This document shows positions 43,114-52,631 of a stretch of DNA of 64,000 nt, piece after piece. The notes beneath the pieces are model-generated. The model worked only from the letters and a program-made list of their open reading frames with translations. It was not told the origin of the DNA and did not search any database. The translations under genes and the position numbers were made by a program. Numbering within the stretch: the first letter of the stretch is position 1; each line of letters begins with the position of its first letter. Source of the stretch: Verrucomicrobiaceae bacterium (GTDB taxonomy: Bacteria; Verrucomicrobiota; Verrucomicrobiia; Verrucomicrobiales; Verrucomicrobiaceae); NCBI GenBank assembly GCA_019694165.1, contig JAIBCL010000002.1, forward strand, positions 124,001-188,000, written 5' to 3'.

Positions 43114-44985
43114 ATGCGTTTCGGTGGCTCCATGATTCTCCGTCCGTTCCTGTTTTCAGTCCTTTGCTTCTTCACGCTCTTCCCAGCACTCGCCCCAACC
43201 CACGCCGACACGCCGGTGGAGATGATCCAGTCGTATCAGGCCGACGCCTCGCTGCTGTCGCGTCACTGGCAGGTCGCGGGCTGTTCCGCCGCCGAAATGG
43301 CGCGGGAGAAAAAGTTGCTGCTCGACTGGCAGAAGCGTCTGGCCGCGCTCGACTTCGAGAAGCTGGGCGCAAATGATCGCGTGGATGCCATCCTGCTTCG
43401 GACGTCACTCGACTCGTCGCTGAATGAACTCGCCCGAAAGCAGGACGAACGGCAGGAACTCGTCGCGTGGCTGCCGTTCCGCGATGTGATCGACTCGCTC
43501 GCCGATGCGCGCGTGCGCGGCGATCCCGTCGTGCCTGAAAAGGCGGCGGCGGCGCTCGCACCGCTCGCCGCGCGCATCAAGAAGCTCCAGGAGCAGATCA
43601 AGTCCGCGCGTGACGCGGCGAAGCAAAAGACGCCCGGACCGAAACCTGCGAAGGACGAAACCAAACCCAAGCCTGCCGACACCACCAAGGCACCGTCGGC
43701 AGACAAGCCGCCGGAGAAATCACCGCCCGCGAAACCCGCGGCTCCGACTGCGAAAGTGCCGTCGGCTTATCAAGCATCGCGCAGCGCCGATGCTGTGCGC
43801 GAGCTTGGCAGCTCGTTGAAGCAGTGGTTCGAGAACTACCACGCCTTCATGCCCGAATTCGCGTGGTGGATAAAGCAGCCCTACGAGGAGACCGCGAAGG
43901 CGCTGGAGGATTACGGCAAGTTTTTGCGCGAGGAGATCGCCGGCATCAAAGGAAAGGATGAAGACCCGCTCATTGGCAAGGTGATCGGTGCCGGGGAACT
44001 GAAGCGGCAGCTCGGCTACGAGTTCATTCCGTATTCACCCGAGGAACTCATCGCACTGGCGGAGCGCGAGTTCGCGTGGTGCGAGGGCCAGATGAAGGAG
44101 GCCGCGCACTCGATGGGTCTCGGCGACGATTGGAAGAAGGCGCTCGCCCGCGTGAAATCACTGCATGTGAAGCCCGGCGAGCAGGAATCCCTCGTGCGCG
44201 ACGAAGGACGGAAGGCCATCGACTTCGTGAAGTCGCGCCGCCTCGTCACGGTGCCGCCGGATTGCGAGGAGTGGTGGGGCACGCGGATGCTCTCGGCGCA
44301 GGAGCAGAGAAGCATGCCCTACGCAGCGTATGCCGGGCACGATGTGATCATCGCCTTCGCCAGCGCCGACATGAAGAACGACGACAAGCTCATGTCGATG
44401 CGCGGCAACAGCCGCCCGTTCATGCACAACGTGGTGCCGCACGAATTGATCCCCGGCCATCATCTGCAGCGCTTCATGGCGGCGCGTCATCGTCCGTGGC
44501 GGGACATGTTCAGCACGCCATTCTTCGTCGAGGGCTGGGCGCTTTACTGGGAGATGCGCTTGTGGGACCTCGGCTACCATCCCACGCCCGAGGAAAAAAT
44601 CGGGGCGCTTTTCTGGCGGATGCACCGCTGCGCGCGGATCATCGTCACGCTCAAGTTCCACCTCGGCCAGATGAAGCCGGAGGAGATGGTCAAGTTCCTC
44701 ACCGACCGCGTCGGGCACGAGAAGCTCGGCGCGACGAGCGAAGTGCGCCGCTTCATCCAGGGCAACTACTCGCCGCTCTACCAATGCGGCTACATGCTCG
44801 GCGGCCTGCAATTTCTGGCGCTGCACAAGGAAATGGTCGGCACGGGCAAAATGACCGAGCAGCAATTCCACGACGCCGTTCTCCGTCTCGGCCCCATTCC
44901 CGTGGAACTCGTCCGCGCCTCGCTGCAAGGCCAGCGGCTGCCGCCGGGCTTCGCCACGCAGTGGAAGTTCGACGGCGGCAGGTAG
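43114..44985 (+). CDS. DUF885 family secreted zinc peptidase-like protein
   Basis: A 623-aa protein with signal peptide (ILRPFLFSVLCFFTLFPALA; ATG 43132 is a possible start). The zinc-binding motif is HELIPGHH (443-450), followed by the family's PFFVEGWALYWE with the third ligand Glu. A Lys/Pro/Ala-rich unstructured insert at about 165-225 (GPKPAKDETKPKP, PPEKSPPAKPAAP) separates N-terminal helices from the catalytic part; such an insert is not typical of DUF885. The reaction is presumed to be carboxypeptidase-like hydrolysis, uncharacterised for this clade. The 201-bp repeat lies just upstream. Confidence 0.9.
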   Translation: MRFGGSMILRPFLFSVLCFFTLFPALAPTHADTPVEMIQSYQADASLLSRHWQVAGCSAAEMAREKKLLLDWQKRLAALDFEKLGANDRVDAILLRTSLDSSLNELARKQDERQELVAWLPFRDVIDSLADARVRGDPVVPEKAAAALAPLAARIKKLQEQIKSARDAAKQKTPGPKPAKDETKPKPADTTKAPSADKPPEKSPPAKPAAPTAKVPSAYQASRSADAVRELGSSLKQWFENYHAFMPEFAWWIKQPYEETAKALEDYGKFLREEIAGIKGKDEDPLIGKVIGAGELKRQLGYEFIPYSPEELIALAEREFAWCEGQMKEAAHSMGLGDDWKKALARVKSLHVKPGEQESLVRDEGRKAIDFVKSRRLVTVPPDCEEWWGTRMLSAQEQRSMPYAAYAGHDVIIAFASADMKNDDKLMSMRGNSRPFMHNVVPHELIPGHHLQRFMAARHRPWRDMFSTPFFVEGWALYWEMRLWDLGYHPTPEEKIGALFWRMHRCARIIVTLKFHLGQMKPEEMVKFLTDRVGHEKLGATSEVRRFIQGNYSPLYQCGYMLGGLQFLALHKEMVGTGKMTEQQFHDAVLRLGPIPVELVRASLQGQRLPPGFATQWKFDGGR

Positions 44986-44999
44986 CCGCGCGCGCGGCT

Positions 45000-46097
45000 T
45001 CAGGGGCGCCGCGCGAGGGCTGCGCGCACCATCAGCACCTCGGCGATGTTTTCCGCCGTCAGCAGGCCGATCAGACGGCCGCTGAGCGGATCGACGACCG
45101 GCAGCGCTGGGCACGGCGACGCGGTCAAGCGCTCGAGCGCTTCGGCCAGCGGCTGCGCAGGGGCGAGGACATCGTCACACCGGTCGATCACTCGCTCCGC
45201 CGGGCAGCCGGGCCCGTGTTCGGCCAGTGCGCTGATGAGGCTGGTGCGGCTGAGCATTCCCACCATGCTTCCGCGGTCATCGAGCATCGGAAAATCGTGC
45301 TGTGCGCCAGCCAGCAGATGGTCCACGGCATCCCGCAGCACGTCGGTGGAGCGCAGGGCACGGAAGTCGGTGAGCATGGCATCGCGCACGAGGAGATCGC
45401 GCGTGGCCTCCTGCTGCGTCACCATGGCCGCCTCCTGTCCCGCGGCGATGAAGATGAAGATGGCGATGAGCATCATGAAGGGATTGAACGAGCCGCTCAA
45501 CAGCATGCCGATGAAGACGAGCATGGCGATGCCCTGCCCGATGGTGGCCGCGAGGCGCGTGGCCTTGCCATAGTCCATCATCATGGCGAGGAACGCGCGC
45601 AGCACGCGTCCGCCATCCATCGGAAAGGCTGGCACCATGTTGAACATCACCATCATCATGTTCCACTGCACGAGCTGCGCCCAGAACTGGGCGCCGTCAC
45701 CGAACTTGAACTCCGGATCGAACCGCGCGGATACGCCGAGGAAGAAGGCGATGGCACCGGCGATGGCCACGTTCACCAGCGGGCCGCAGATGGCGACCAC
45801 CAGCTCGTGCGCCGGCTTGCGCGGCATCCGCTCGAGGCGGGCCACGCCGCCGATGGGCAGGAGCGTGATGTCCGGCGTGTGGATGCCATAGAGCCTGGCG
45901 GACAGCACATGTCCGAACTCATGCAGCAGCACGCAGGTGAACATGGCGAGAACGAGCACCACGCCCTCGATGGCGCCGCTGAGTCCGTGCCCGTTCCCCA
46001 TGCTCTGCATGGCGACGAACAGCAGGAGCAAGAAGAACGTGGCGTGAATCCTGACCTCGGTGCCTGCGATGGTGGCGATGCGGAATGACCATTTCAT
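45000..46097 (-). CDS. Site-2-protease-family (M50) membrane metalloprotease with CBS pair
   Basis: A 365-aa protein starting at ATG 46097. Zinc motif HEFGH at 59-63 lies in a membrane helix, and FNMVPAFPMDGG (152-163) carries the second-site Asp161. About six TM segments (20-250) are followed by a CBS-domain pair (LLVRDAMLTDFRALRSTDVL, FPMLDDRGSMVGMLSRTSLI, ALPVVDPLSGRLIGLLTAEN). This matches the Rip/SpoIVFB-like group in which CBS domains sense a nucleotide and control intramembrane cleavage. It is the last gene of a minus-strand run that begins with parB. Confidence 0.94.
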   Translation of the reverse strand: MKWSFRIATIAGTEVRIHATFFLLLLFVAMQSMGNGHGLSGAIEGVVLVLAMFTCVLLHEFGHVLSARLYGIHTPDITLLPIGGVARLERMPRKPAHELVVAICGPLVNVAIAGAIAFFLGVSARFDPEFKFGDGAQFWAQLVQWNMMMVMFNMVPAFPMDGGRVLRAFLAMMMDYGKATRLAATIGQGIAMLVFIGMLLSGSFNPFMMLIAIFIFIAAGQEAAMVTQQEATRDLLVRDAMLTDFRALRSTDVLRDAVDHLLAGAQHDFPMLDDRGSMVGMLSRTSLISALAEHGPGCPAERVIDRCDDVLAPAQPLAEALERLTASPCPALPVVDPLSGRLIGLLTAENIAEVLMVRAALARRP

Positions 46098-46168
46098 GCT
46101 GATAGGTGCCAGTTCATACGTCCGGCGGGACAACAAGGGAACCGGCTTGCTCCGGCGCGGCGCTCGAC

Positions 46169-47737
46169 TCACTCCAGCAGCGCACGGGCGATGACGGCGT
46201 CCACGGGATTCAAGTCATCAGTGAATATCTGCCCGCCGGAAGGCAGGCGCGCCGGAGGAAAAAATGCCTGGGACAACTGCGCCTGCCAGGAACCGGGTGC
46301 GTAGGTGTGCTCGGTGAAGAGCGGGGTCCAGTCCTCTCCCGCAGCCATCAGGATCACATTCTGCGCCTGGCCGCCCCCGCCGTTCACGGGGAAAGCGTGG
46401 ACGTGAGGGAATGCCTCATGCAGCGTGGCGAGCATGCCGGCGAGCAGCTCCGCCTTCGGTCCATCGACGGCGGTGATCACGTTCATCAGGAACACGCCGT
46501 GCGGCGCGAGATGCTCCCGCACCTGCTTGAAGAACTCTCGGCTGGCGAGCTGGGCGGGGATGGCACGCACGCCGTTGTAGGCGTCGCCGAAAATGAGATC
46601 CCACTTCTGGCTGCTCCTGCGCACGAAGCTGCGGGCGTCGGCATTGTGGGCCACAACCTTGGGATGTTTGTCGAGATTGAAATACCGCCGCCCGGCCTCG
46701 ACGACGGCAGGGTCCAGCTCGACGACATCCACGGCTGCCTCGGGAAACAGACGGGAGACCTCGCACGGCATGCCGAAGGCACCCGCGCCGAGGAACAGGG
46801 CGTGCTTGACGTCAAAGCCATCGCGCAACAGCGGCAGCTTCCAGAAGCGCTGGTAGTCGAGCACGAGCGAACCATCCGCCAGCTTGATGCCGCCCTCCAC
46901 GGTGGAGTCGAGATGCAGGAAGCGCATTTTGTTCGCACCCTCGCCATTCTCGCTCACCTCGATGCGGTGGTAGAACGTGTCGCGCCACCACACCACATTG
47001 TCCGCCGGCCTGTCGTTGGCCGTGACACCGAACCACGCGGCGAACAGCCCGCCCGCCCACACGGGCACCTGTTGCCTCCAGGTGTTCTTAGCCAGGAAAA
47101 ACGCCAGCGCGGACAGCAGCAGCAGCAGCGTGGCGGTGCCGAGGAAGACGGACTTCACGCCAAAGTTCGAGAGCAGGTAAAAGCCCGAGAGGAAGGTGCC
47201 GGCGAAACTGCCGAGCGAGCCGAGCATGCTGATGGTGCCGGCCGCCGCGCCGACATGCGTGTCCTTGTTCACCAGGCTGTAAAAGCGCACGCAAGCCGGC
47301 GATATGGCGCCGAGAAGCACGCCGGGCGTGGCAAAGAGCAGCAGCGAGGCGGCCACGGGACCGAAGATCAGCCCCTTGCTGCTGAGCGCTTCGCCGAAGA
47401 CTTCGTTCAGAGCCGGGATGAAGAACGTCAGCACCGCGGCGCCCGCGAGCAGCCAGCCGACGAGGTCCATGGCCAGCCTGCGATCCGCGAGCCAGCCGCC
47501 GAGAAAGCCGCCGGCGCTGAATGCCACGAGGATCACGCCGATGAGGGCGGTCCAGGTGTAGGCCGTGTTCCCGAACAAGGGCGCGAGCAGGCGGAAGGCG
47601 CTGATCTCGATGACCATCACCGCCGCGCCGGCGATGAAGCAGATGGCGCCAAGCACGAGATGCACCTTCGTGCCCGATGCATCACGGTAGTCCGCCTCGT
47701 TGATGTGCGGCCTGGCCGGCCTGGTGGATTTGCTCAC
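46169..47737 (-). CDS. Membrane-fused spermidine-synthase-like protein
   Basis: A 522-aa protein. Residues 25-245 hold about seven TM helices (VHLVLGAICFIAGAAVMVIE, then GAISPACVRFYSL), as in the MFS-like half of fused SpeE proteins. Residues 260-510 form a methyltransferase-like aminopropyltransferase fold: FLGAGAFGMPCEVSRLFPEA, VDVVELDPAVVEAG, DLIFGDAYNG and TDDLNPVDAV. The family is annotated as spermidine synthase, but membrane-fused members have uncertain substrates. It starts 4 bases after the NTF2-like gene stop. Confidence 0.9.
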   Translation of the reverse strand: MSKSTRPARPHINEADYRDASGTKVHLVLGAICFIAGAAVMVIEISAFRLLAPLFGNTAYTWTALIGVILVAFSAGGFLGGWLADRRLAMDLVGWLLAGAAVLTFFIPALNEVFGEALSSKGLIFGPVAASLLLFATPGVLLGAISPACVRFYSLVNKDTHVGAAAGTISMLGSLGSFAGTFLSGFYLLSNFGVKSVFLGTATLLLLLSALAFFLAKNTWRQQVPVWAGGLFAAWFGVTANDRPADNVVWWRDTFYHRIEVSENGEGANKMRFLHLDSTVEGGIKLADGSLVLDYQRFWKLPLLRDGFDVKHALFLGAGAFGMPCEVSRLFPEAAVDVVELDPAVVEAGRRYFNLDKHPKVVAHNADARSFVRRSSQKWDLIFGDAYNGVRAIPAQLASREFFKQVREHLAPHGVFLMNVITAVDGPKAELLAGMLATLHEAFPHVHAFPVNGGGGQAQNVILMAAGEDWTPLFTEHTYAPGSWQAQLSQAFFPPARLPSGGQIFTDDLNPVDAVIARALLE

Positions 47738-47741
47738 GGCG

Positions 47742-48206
47742 TCAGTCGTTGAAGAAGACCAGGCTGATGATCTTCCAGCCGGCCTCGGTTTTGATGAGGG
47801 TGAAGTTGTCCGTGCCGGTGACGACCTCGCCGCCCTTGGTGAGCTTCCAGCGCACGGCGGCCAGCGTCACGCGCCGGTCGAAGGTGATCTTCATTTCCGT
47901 CGGTATCTCCGACATCGGCGTCGATGCCTGCGCGTGCGCGAGCTTCTGGCCGTGGAGAAAGTCCGTCAGTCCGTCGCTCTGCGCCCGGCCGTCCTTGCCG
48001 ACGAAGGTGATGCGCGCCTGCGGATCGAAGCACGCGCCATAGCGCTCCATATCCTTCACCGACCAGGTCGAAAAGTAGCTCTCCAGAAACGAGCGCACCG
48101 CCGCCTCGTCGGAACTGACGGCATTCGTGCAGGAGGACAAAACCAGCACGGCCAGAATGAACGATCTTCCGGCGCTCACGCGGCAGTCGTGACGGCACGC
48201 GTTCAT
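47742..48206 (-). CDS. NTF2-like (SnoaL/DUF4440 type) lipoprotein
   Basis: A 154-aa protein starting at ATG 48206, one base after the parB stop. Its signal ends in a lipobox (LAVLVLSSC). The mature part is a cone-shaped NTF2-like fold: AAVRSFLESYFSTWSVKDME, YGACFDPQARITFVGKDG, TLAAVRWKLTKGGEVVTGTD and WKIISLVFFND. Such domains bind small ligands or act as pseudo-enzymes, and the ligand is unknown. Tight spacing to both neighbours shows it is part of the parB operon. Confidence 0.85.
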   Translation of the reverse strand: MNACRHDCRVSAGRSFILAVLVLSSCTNAVSSDEAAVRSFLESYFSTWSVKDMERYGACFDPQARITFVGKDGRAQSDGLTDFLHGQKLAHAQASTPMSEIPTEMKITFDRRVTLAAVRWKLTKGGEVVTGTDNFTLIKTEAGWKIISLVFFND

Positions 48207-48207
48207 G

Positions 48208-49161
48208 CTAATCGCCAAAGTTTTCCTCCTCGACGCCGAGCAGCGCCAGCACGCGGTTGAGGTCATCCATGCCGTAGTAGTCGATTTCGATGCGCCCCCG
48301 CTTCTCGCCGTGATGGATGATGACGTTCGTGGCGAATTTGCCGACGAGCCGCTGCTCCACCATGCGGAGGGCGGCTTCCATTTCGGCGCTGGTTTTCGGC
48401 ACCAGCTTCGGCGGCGGAGGCGGACGCAGGATCTGCGCCACCAGCTTCTCGGTGCCGCGCACGGTGAGCGCCTTTTTCACCACCTCGTCGGCGGCGCGCG
48501 TCTGTTCGTCGGCGTTCTTGAGGCTGAGCAGCACCTTCGCGTGTCCCGTGCTGATCTGCCCGACGGTCAGCATGTGCTGCACGCCGGAAGGCAGGTCGAG
48601 CAGGCGGATGGCATTGGCCACGGTGGCGCGGTTCTTGCCCACGCGCTGCGCGATGTCCTCCTGCCGCATCTGGAATTCCTTCGAGAGCCTCTCGTAGGCG
48701 CGTGCCTCCTCGATCGGATTGAGTCCTTCGCGCTGCAGATTCTCGATGAGCGCCATCTCGAGCACATCGCGGTCGGATGCCTCCCGGGTGATCACGGGCA
48801 CCTCCTTGAGCCCCAGCTCGCGGGAGGCACGGAAGCGGCGCTCACCGGCGATGAGTTCGAGCTTCCCGTTCACCCGCCGCACGATGAGCGGCTGGATGAT
48901 GCCATGCTCGCGGATGGAATCCATCAGCTCGCGCAATTGCTCCGGCTCAAATTCCTTGCGCGGCTGCAGCGGACTCGGCACCACCTGCTCCAGCGCCACA
49001 CGCTGCACCTGGTCGCCAGACGCCACCTGATTCGATCCCGCCGGCTGCGGAGCGACGGCGGCCGGCGGTGACGGTGGTGGCGGCGTGCGCACGATGCCAC
49101 CGCCTGCCGCGGGAGCCGGGATGAGCGCGCCTAATCCTTTGCCGAGTGCCTGCTTTGCCAT
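48208..49161 (-). CDS. parB: ParB/Spo0J family chromosome-partition protein
   Basis: A 317-aa protein starting at ATG 49161 (MAKQALGKGLGALIP, the conserved N-terminal tag that contacts ParA). A Pro-rich linker leads to the CTPase/ParB domain with PLQPRKEF (64-71) and GERRFR (106-111), then the helix-turn-helix around 165-190 (DIAQRVGKNRATVANAIRLL), and a C-terminal dimerisation domain (MEAALRMVEQRLVGKF). It binds parS and spreads as a CTP switch. parA is not adjacent: upstream is a MITE-like element and an unrelated gene. No parS palindrome was noticed. Confidence 0.95.
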   Translation of the reverse strand: MAKQALGKGLGALIPAPAAGGGIVRTPPPPSPPAAVAPQPAGSNQVASGDQVQRVALEQVVPSPLQPRKEFEPEQLRELMDSIREHGIIQPLIVRRVNGKLELIAGERRFRASRELGLKEVPVITREASDRDVLEMALIENLQREGLNPIEEARAYERLSKEFQMRQEDIAQRVGKNRATVANAIRLLDLPSGVQHMLTVGQISTGHAKVLLSLKNADEQTRAADEVVKKALTVRGTEKLVAQILRPPPPPKLVPKTSAEMEAALRMVEQRLVGKFATNVIIHHGEKRGRIEIDYYGMDDLNRVLALLGVEEENFGD

Positions 49162-49231
49162 GTTGGGGGGGCGGAGACTAGGAGAGGAGCATGGCGCGCG
49201 CAAATCGGTTTTCGCACAGGATTATGCGGCT

Positions 49232-49388
49232 TCAGGGCTTACGCATGAATTGCTTCTGAGTGAATTCCCACGGATTCAGGGCGACCACGGATTGGGCTTC
49301 TTCTGAATCCATCTGTGGAATCCTGAATCTGCTGCGGGGCAAATCATAGGTTTGAAGCTTCCGCTTTCGGTTCATGCGTAAGCCCTGA
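49232..49388. mobile_element. 157-bp MITE-like element with perfect 18-bp terminal inverted repeats
   Basis: Left end TCAGGGCTTACGCATGAA (49232-49249), right end its exact reverse complement (49371-49388). Inside, CCCACGGATTCAG pairs imperfectly with CTGAATCCATCTGTGG, giving a long hairpin. No ORF and no clear target duplication. It sits 71 bases upstream of the parB start and probably separates it from its original promoter region. A truncated relative is at 20762-20873. Confidence 0.85.
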
Positions 49389-49496
49389 TGGGCGTGCCGC
49401 GAAAAGGGCGCGGCCTTCGCGGGACGATTCATGAAGGTGCGGTTTGGTTCCCATGTCGTAGATGCCGCAGGGACCGGTGCCCGGAGTTTTCCCACT

Positions 49497-50114
49497 TCAC
49501 CGGACCGTGTGCGCGAAGAATCGAATCCCGCCCTTTTCAAAAGCACCCGGATGATTGGCGAAACCCTTCTTCAAACGACCGCAGTTGTAGTTGTGCCCTC
49601 CGGCCTGAATGATGTCAGGCCCTTCGGCGGAGAGTTCCGATGGCGTGCGCGTGCCGGGACGCACGAGGGCGATGTGACCCGGCTTTTTCGGATCGGGATT
49701 TTTGCAGACGGCCACGACTACGCGGCCCTTGTTTGCAAAGTCCTGGGCGGCCGCCGCGTCCACGACGGCAGTCCATCCACTCTCCTTGCCGGCCGGAGAG
49801 GCGAGCCAGTCGAACTGTGCGTTCGCGAGCTGGACGGCGGAGTGTTCCGGCGGCCGCAGGATGTAGATGCCCAGCCGTTCACAAGCCGCTGCTGCGAACT
49901 GGCTGCAGTGCGTGTGCTTCCCGGCATCGGTGACGGGCTTGCCGGTGGGATCGCCGGTCTTCCAATCGACGATGGCCCCCGCGATCCAGTGGTCCTCGAC
50001 ATGCATCGCGTCGAAGGCGGCGTTCAGTCTGCCCGCACCTTCGGAGACGGGTTCGAGAGCACGGCACGCACCCGCTGCCAAGACACAGAAAATGGGAAAC
50101 AAGAACGCTCGCAT
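49497..50114 (-). CDS. Secreted CHAP/NlpC-P60-like putative cysteine peptidase
   Basis: A 205-aa protein from ATG 50114 with signal peptide (FLFPIFCVLAAGACRA). A Cys-His pair is placed as in papain-like NlpC/P60 or CHAP folds: Cys70 in GKHTHCSQFAAAAC, at the start of a helix, and His147 in KKPGHIALVRPG, at the start of a strand, with a polar GGHNYNC near the end as the possible third residue. If active it would cut cell-wall peptide or amide bonds. The assignment is by fold pattern only. Confidence 0.65.
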   Translation of the reverse strand: MRAFLFPIFCVLAAGACRALEPVSEGAGRLNAAFDAMHVEDHWIAGAIVDWKTGDPTGKPVTDAGKHTHCSQFAAAACERLGIYILRPPEHSAVQLANAQFDWLASPAGKESGWTAVVDAAAAQDFANKGRVVVAVCKNPDPKKPGHIALVRPGTRTPSELSAEGPDIIQAGGHNYNCGRLKKGFANHPGAFEKGGIRFFAHTVR

Positions 50115-50310
50115 GGTGGATGAAACAATTTTGGGGACGCCACCGCAATCCCTCCCGGAGCACGGCCGCCGCTGACAACGAGAAACTTGCACGCCGGCTT
50201 TCACTTCCGGCATCGAGCCGCCGGCAAACCGTGCGCATCATACGGCAAGCGAGGCGGGGCAGGAATCGGCGGCCCGCACAAGTTTTGCCGCAACCCAAAC
50301 CATCATCACC

Positions 50311-50610
50311 ATGGCCACCTACATCACACTCATCAACTTCACCCCGCAGGGACTTCAAAACATGCACGAGTCACCGCATCGTGCGGCCGCCTTCCGCGCC
50401 GCCGCGCGGAAGGCCGGCGCAAAGATCAAGGAACAATACTGGACGCTCGGCGGATACGACGGCGCGGTCATTTTCGAGGCCAAGGATGACGAGGCGGCCA
50501 CCGGACTGACCCTGGCGCTCTCCGGCCTCGGAAACGTTCACACGAAAACCATGCGGGCCTTCAATGCGGCGGAGTTCGCGCAGGTCGTGGCCAAGGCGCC
50601 GAAGATGTGA
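50311..50610 (+). CDS. GYD domain protein
   Basis: A 99-aa cytoplasmic protein. ITLINFTPQGLQNM, the AARKAGAKIKEQYWTLGGYDGAVIFEA segment containing the namesake GYD, and NVHTKTMRAF cover the whole GYD family domain (ferredoxin-like dimeric alpha/beta barrel). No function is established. It stands alone between the CHAP-like gene (divergent) and xerC (convergent). Confidence 0.9.
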   Translation: MATYITLINFTPQGLQNMHESPHRAAAFRAAARKAGAKIKEQYWTLGGYDGAVIFEAKDDEAATGLTLALSGLGNVHTKTMRAFNAAEFAQVVAKAPKM

Positions 50611-50634
50611 CGGGCGGCACCCCTCCCCTGCCCT

Positions 50635-51567
50635 TCACGCCCTTGGGTGCGCGGATTCGTACACCTCCTTCATCCGCTGGGTGGAGACGTGGGTGTAGAT
50701 TTGCGTCGTGGAAAGACTCGCGTGGCCGAGGAGCGACTGCACGGCACGGAGGTCCGCGCCGTTGTTGAGCAGGTGCGTGGCGAAGCTGTGCCGCAGTTTG
50801 TGCGGCGTGACGTGCACGGGCAGGCCGCTGGCCTTCCAGTACTTGTCCACCACATCGGCGATGGACTGGATGGTCATGCGCTTGCGCAACCGGCTCAGGA
50901 AAAGCGCCCCGCCGTGGATGCCCGCCTTCTGCCGGTAGCGCTGCACGGCCAGCAGGGCGTGTGATCCCACAGGGCAGAGCCGCTCCTTGCGCCCCTTGCC
51001 AAAGACCCGCACGCATTCGGAGATGGTGTCGATGTCATCCACGTCGAGCGCCGCCAGCTCGCTCAATCTCATGCCGGTGGAGTAAAACAGCTCCAGGATG
51101 GCCGCATCCCTCTCCGGCCCCCACGGCGCGGCGCGCTTCACCGGCACATCGAGCGTCATCGGCAGCCCCAGCATCCGCTCGATCTGTGCCACGGTCAGCA
51201 CCACTGGCAGTTTCTTTTCCTGCTTCGGCAATTGCACGTCGAGCAGCGGATTGTGCTTCCAGCCCTGCCGGCGGGTGAGCCACTTGAAAAAGCTGCGCAA
51301 CGCCGCGAAGTGCAGCCGGATGGTGGCGCGACCAAGATCGCGCTTCATCATGGCGAAAAGATGCTGCCGGAAATCATCCGCCGTGAGCGCATCCCAGCCG
51401 GCGAAGCCCGGATGCCGCCGGCGGAATTCATCGAGCGCGTGCTCGTAGTTCGCCAGCGTCCGCGGAGAAGCGCGTCGTTCGACGTCGAGGAATTCGAGGA
51501 ATCCCTCGGCGAGCTTGTCAGGCGTCAGATCGGCAGGCACGGAGAATGGGGTGACACAGGATGGCAC
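50635..51567 (-). CDS. xerC: Tyrosine recombinase XerC/XerD-type
   Basis: A 310-aa integrase-family recombinase. The N-terminal SAM-like domain (FLEFLDVERRASPRTLANYE) binds DNA. Catalytic residues are complete: Arg167 in STGMRLSEL, Lys191 in GKGRKER, His256 and Arg259 in HKLRHSFATHLL, His282 in LLGHASLSTTQIY and Tyr291. It resolves chromosome dimers at dif, or may serve other site-specific recombination. C versus D cannot be told from sequence alone. It starts 25 bases after the serine protease gene, a likely operon. Confidence 0.94.
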   Translation of the reverse strand: MPSCVTPFSVPADLTPDKLAEGFLEFLDVERRASPRTLANYEHALDEFRRRHPGFAGWDALTADDFRQHLFAMMKRDLGRATIRLHFAALRSFFKWLTRRQGWKHNPLLDVQLPKQEKKLPVVLTVAQIERMLGLPMTLDVPVKRAAPWGPERDAAILELFYSTGMRLSELAALDVDDIDTISECVRVFGKGRKERLCPVGSHALLAVQRYRQKAGIHGGALFLSRLRKRMTIQSIADVVDKYWKASGLPVHVTPHKLRHSFATHLLNNGADLRAVQSLLGHASLSTTQIYTHVSTQRMKEVYESAHPRA

Positions 51568-51592
51568 GTCGAGTTCTCACCGAGGCCGCCGC

Positions 51593-52459
51593 TCACTCTC
51601 CGCGCCCGCTCTTCGCGGCAAGAGAGTTCACCGCTTCATAGACGGCACGGGCATCGACGGCGATGGCGAGATGGGAGAATGCCTTCTGATCCGATCCCAC
51701 GCGACGGATGATCATGCCGGCGAGTTCGGGCCTGCCTGCACGACCGGTGACGAAGACCGGAGCACCGCTGTCGCCGGGATACACGTCGGCATTGATCACG
51801 AAGACTCCCTCGGCAGCCGCGACACCCACAGGATAGGAGGCCACGCGGCCTGTGCGCAAAATGGGGAAGGCACCTTCCATCTCCGGCAGCACTTCGGGAA
51901 AGCCCACGAAGGAAACTTCCTCGCCCGCGCGCAGGCGCCGGCCGGTGCGCATGGCATCGGACAGGAACGACGGCATCGACACCTGGGAAGCAAACTCCGG
52001 CGGAATGCGCAGCTCGAAGACTCCGATGTCATGCCGCGCATCGCGGGAGAAGAAGCGCGCGTTGTCGCGCGGCGGTTTGAATTCGATGAGCGCCACTTGC
52101 GCGTCGCCCTTCGCATCGGGCATCCGCGCACCGATGAAAAAGGGCCTGCGTCCGATGGCATCGAGCAGATGCCCGGCGGTGACGACCACCGGCACGCTGC
52201 CGCCCGGAGCAGAACGATCCCGCCGCAGAACGACGAAGCCAGTGCCCATGCCTTTCTCTGATCCCATGGGATAGGTGGACCACATCATCTTCTCGGAGGC
52301 ATTCAGCCTGCCGCTGCCGAATCGCTGCACCGGCGCCGTGCATGAAGCGAGGACGAAGATCGCAGGCAGCACCCGCGCGAGAAGGCGCCGGGGACGGGAC
52401 GCAACGCTCGCAGCCCCGGCACATCGCGCGGCATTCCTGAGTATGGTGAAGAATTTCAT
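51593..52459 (-). CDS. Trypsin-like serine protease, lipoprotein
   Basis: A 288-aa protein with signal and lipobox ending at Cys40 (LPAIFVLASC). The chymotrypsin-fold triad is visible: His97 in VTAGHLLD, Asp144 in ARHDIGVFEL and Ser231 in YPGDSGAPVF. No PDZ domain follows, unlike DegP/HtrA. It is predicted to act tethered to a membrane in the periplasm. It is first of a probable two-gene unit with xerC, an unrelated function. Confidence 0.88.
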   Translation of the reverse strand: MKFFTILRNAARCAGAASVASRPRRLLARVLPAIFVLASCTAPVQRFGSGRLNASEKMMWSTYPMGSEKGMGTGFVVLRRDRSAPGGSVPVVVTAGHLLDAIGRRPFFIGARMPDAKGDAQVALIEFKPPRDNARFFSRDARHDIGVFELRIPPEFASQVSMPSFLSDAMRTGRRLRAGEEVSFVGFPEVLPEMEGAFPILRTGRVASYPVGVAAAEGVFVINADVYPGDSGAPVFVTGRAGRPELAGMIIRRVGSDQKAFSHLAIAVDARAVYEAVNSLAAKSGRGE

Positions 52460-52631
52460 GCGGTGATTCTCAGGTGAGGTGGTGATCCGCCTGAATGGCC
52501 GAACCTGTCACAAAACAATGCATGAGCCATCGGTGATTTTGCCGCGCCGCGTTTCAGGCCGGTGCGCCCGCGCCCGGTGCCATCCGGCACTCGTTTGACT
52601 TTCGCCGGGTCTCACGAAACATGCGCGCCAC

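Noticed and set aside
44076..46088. 670-codon plus-strand ORF spanning the DUF885 end and the M50 protease
   Set aside because: Antisense to the protease with HEFGH and CBS motifs; composition is shadow-like.
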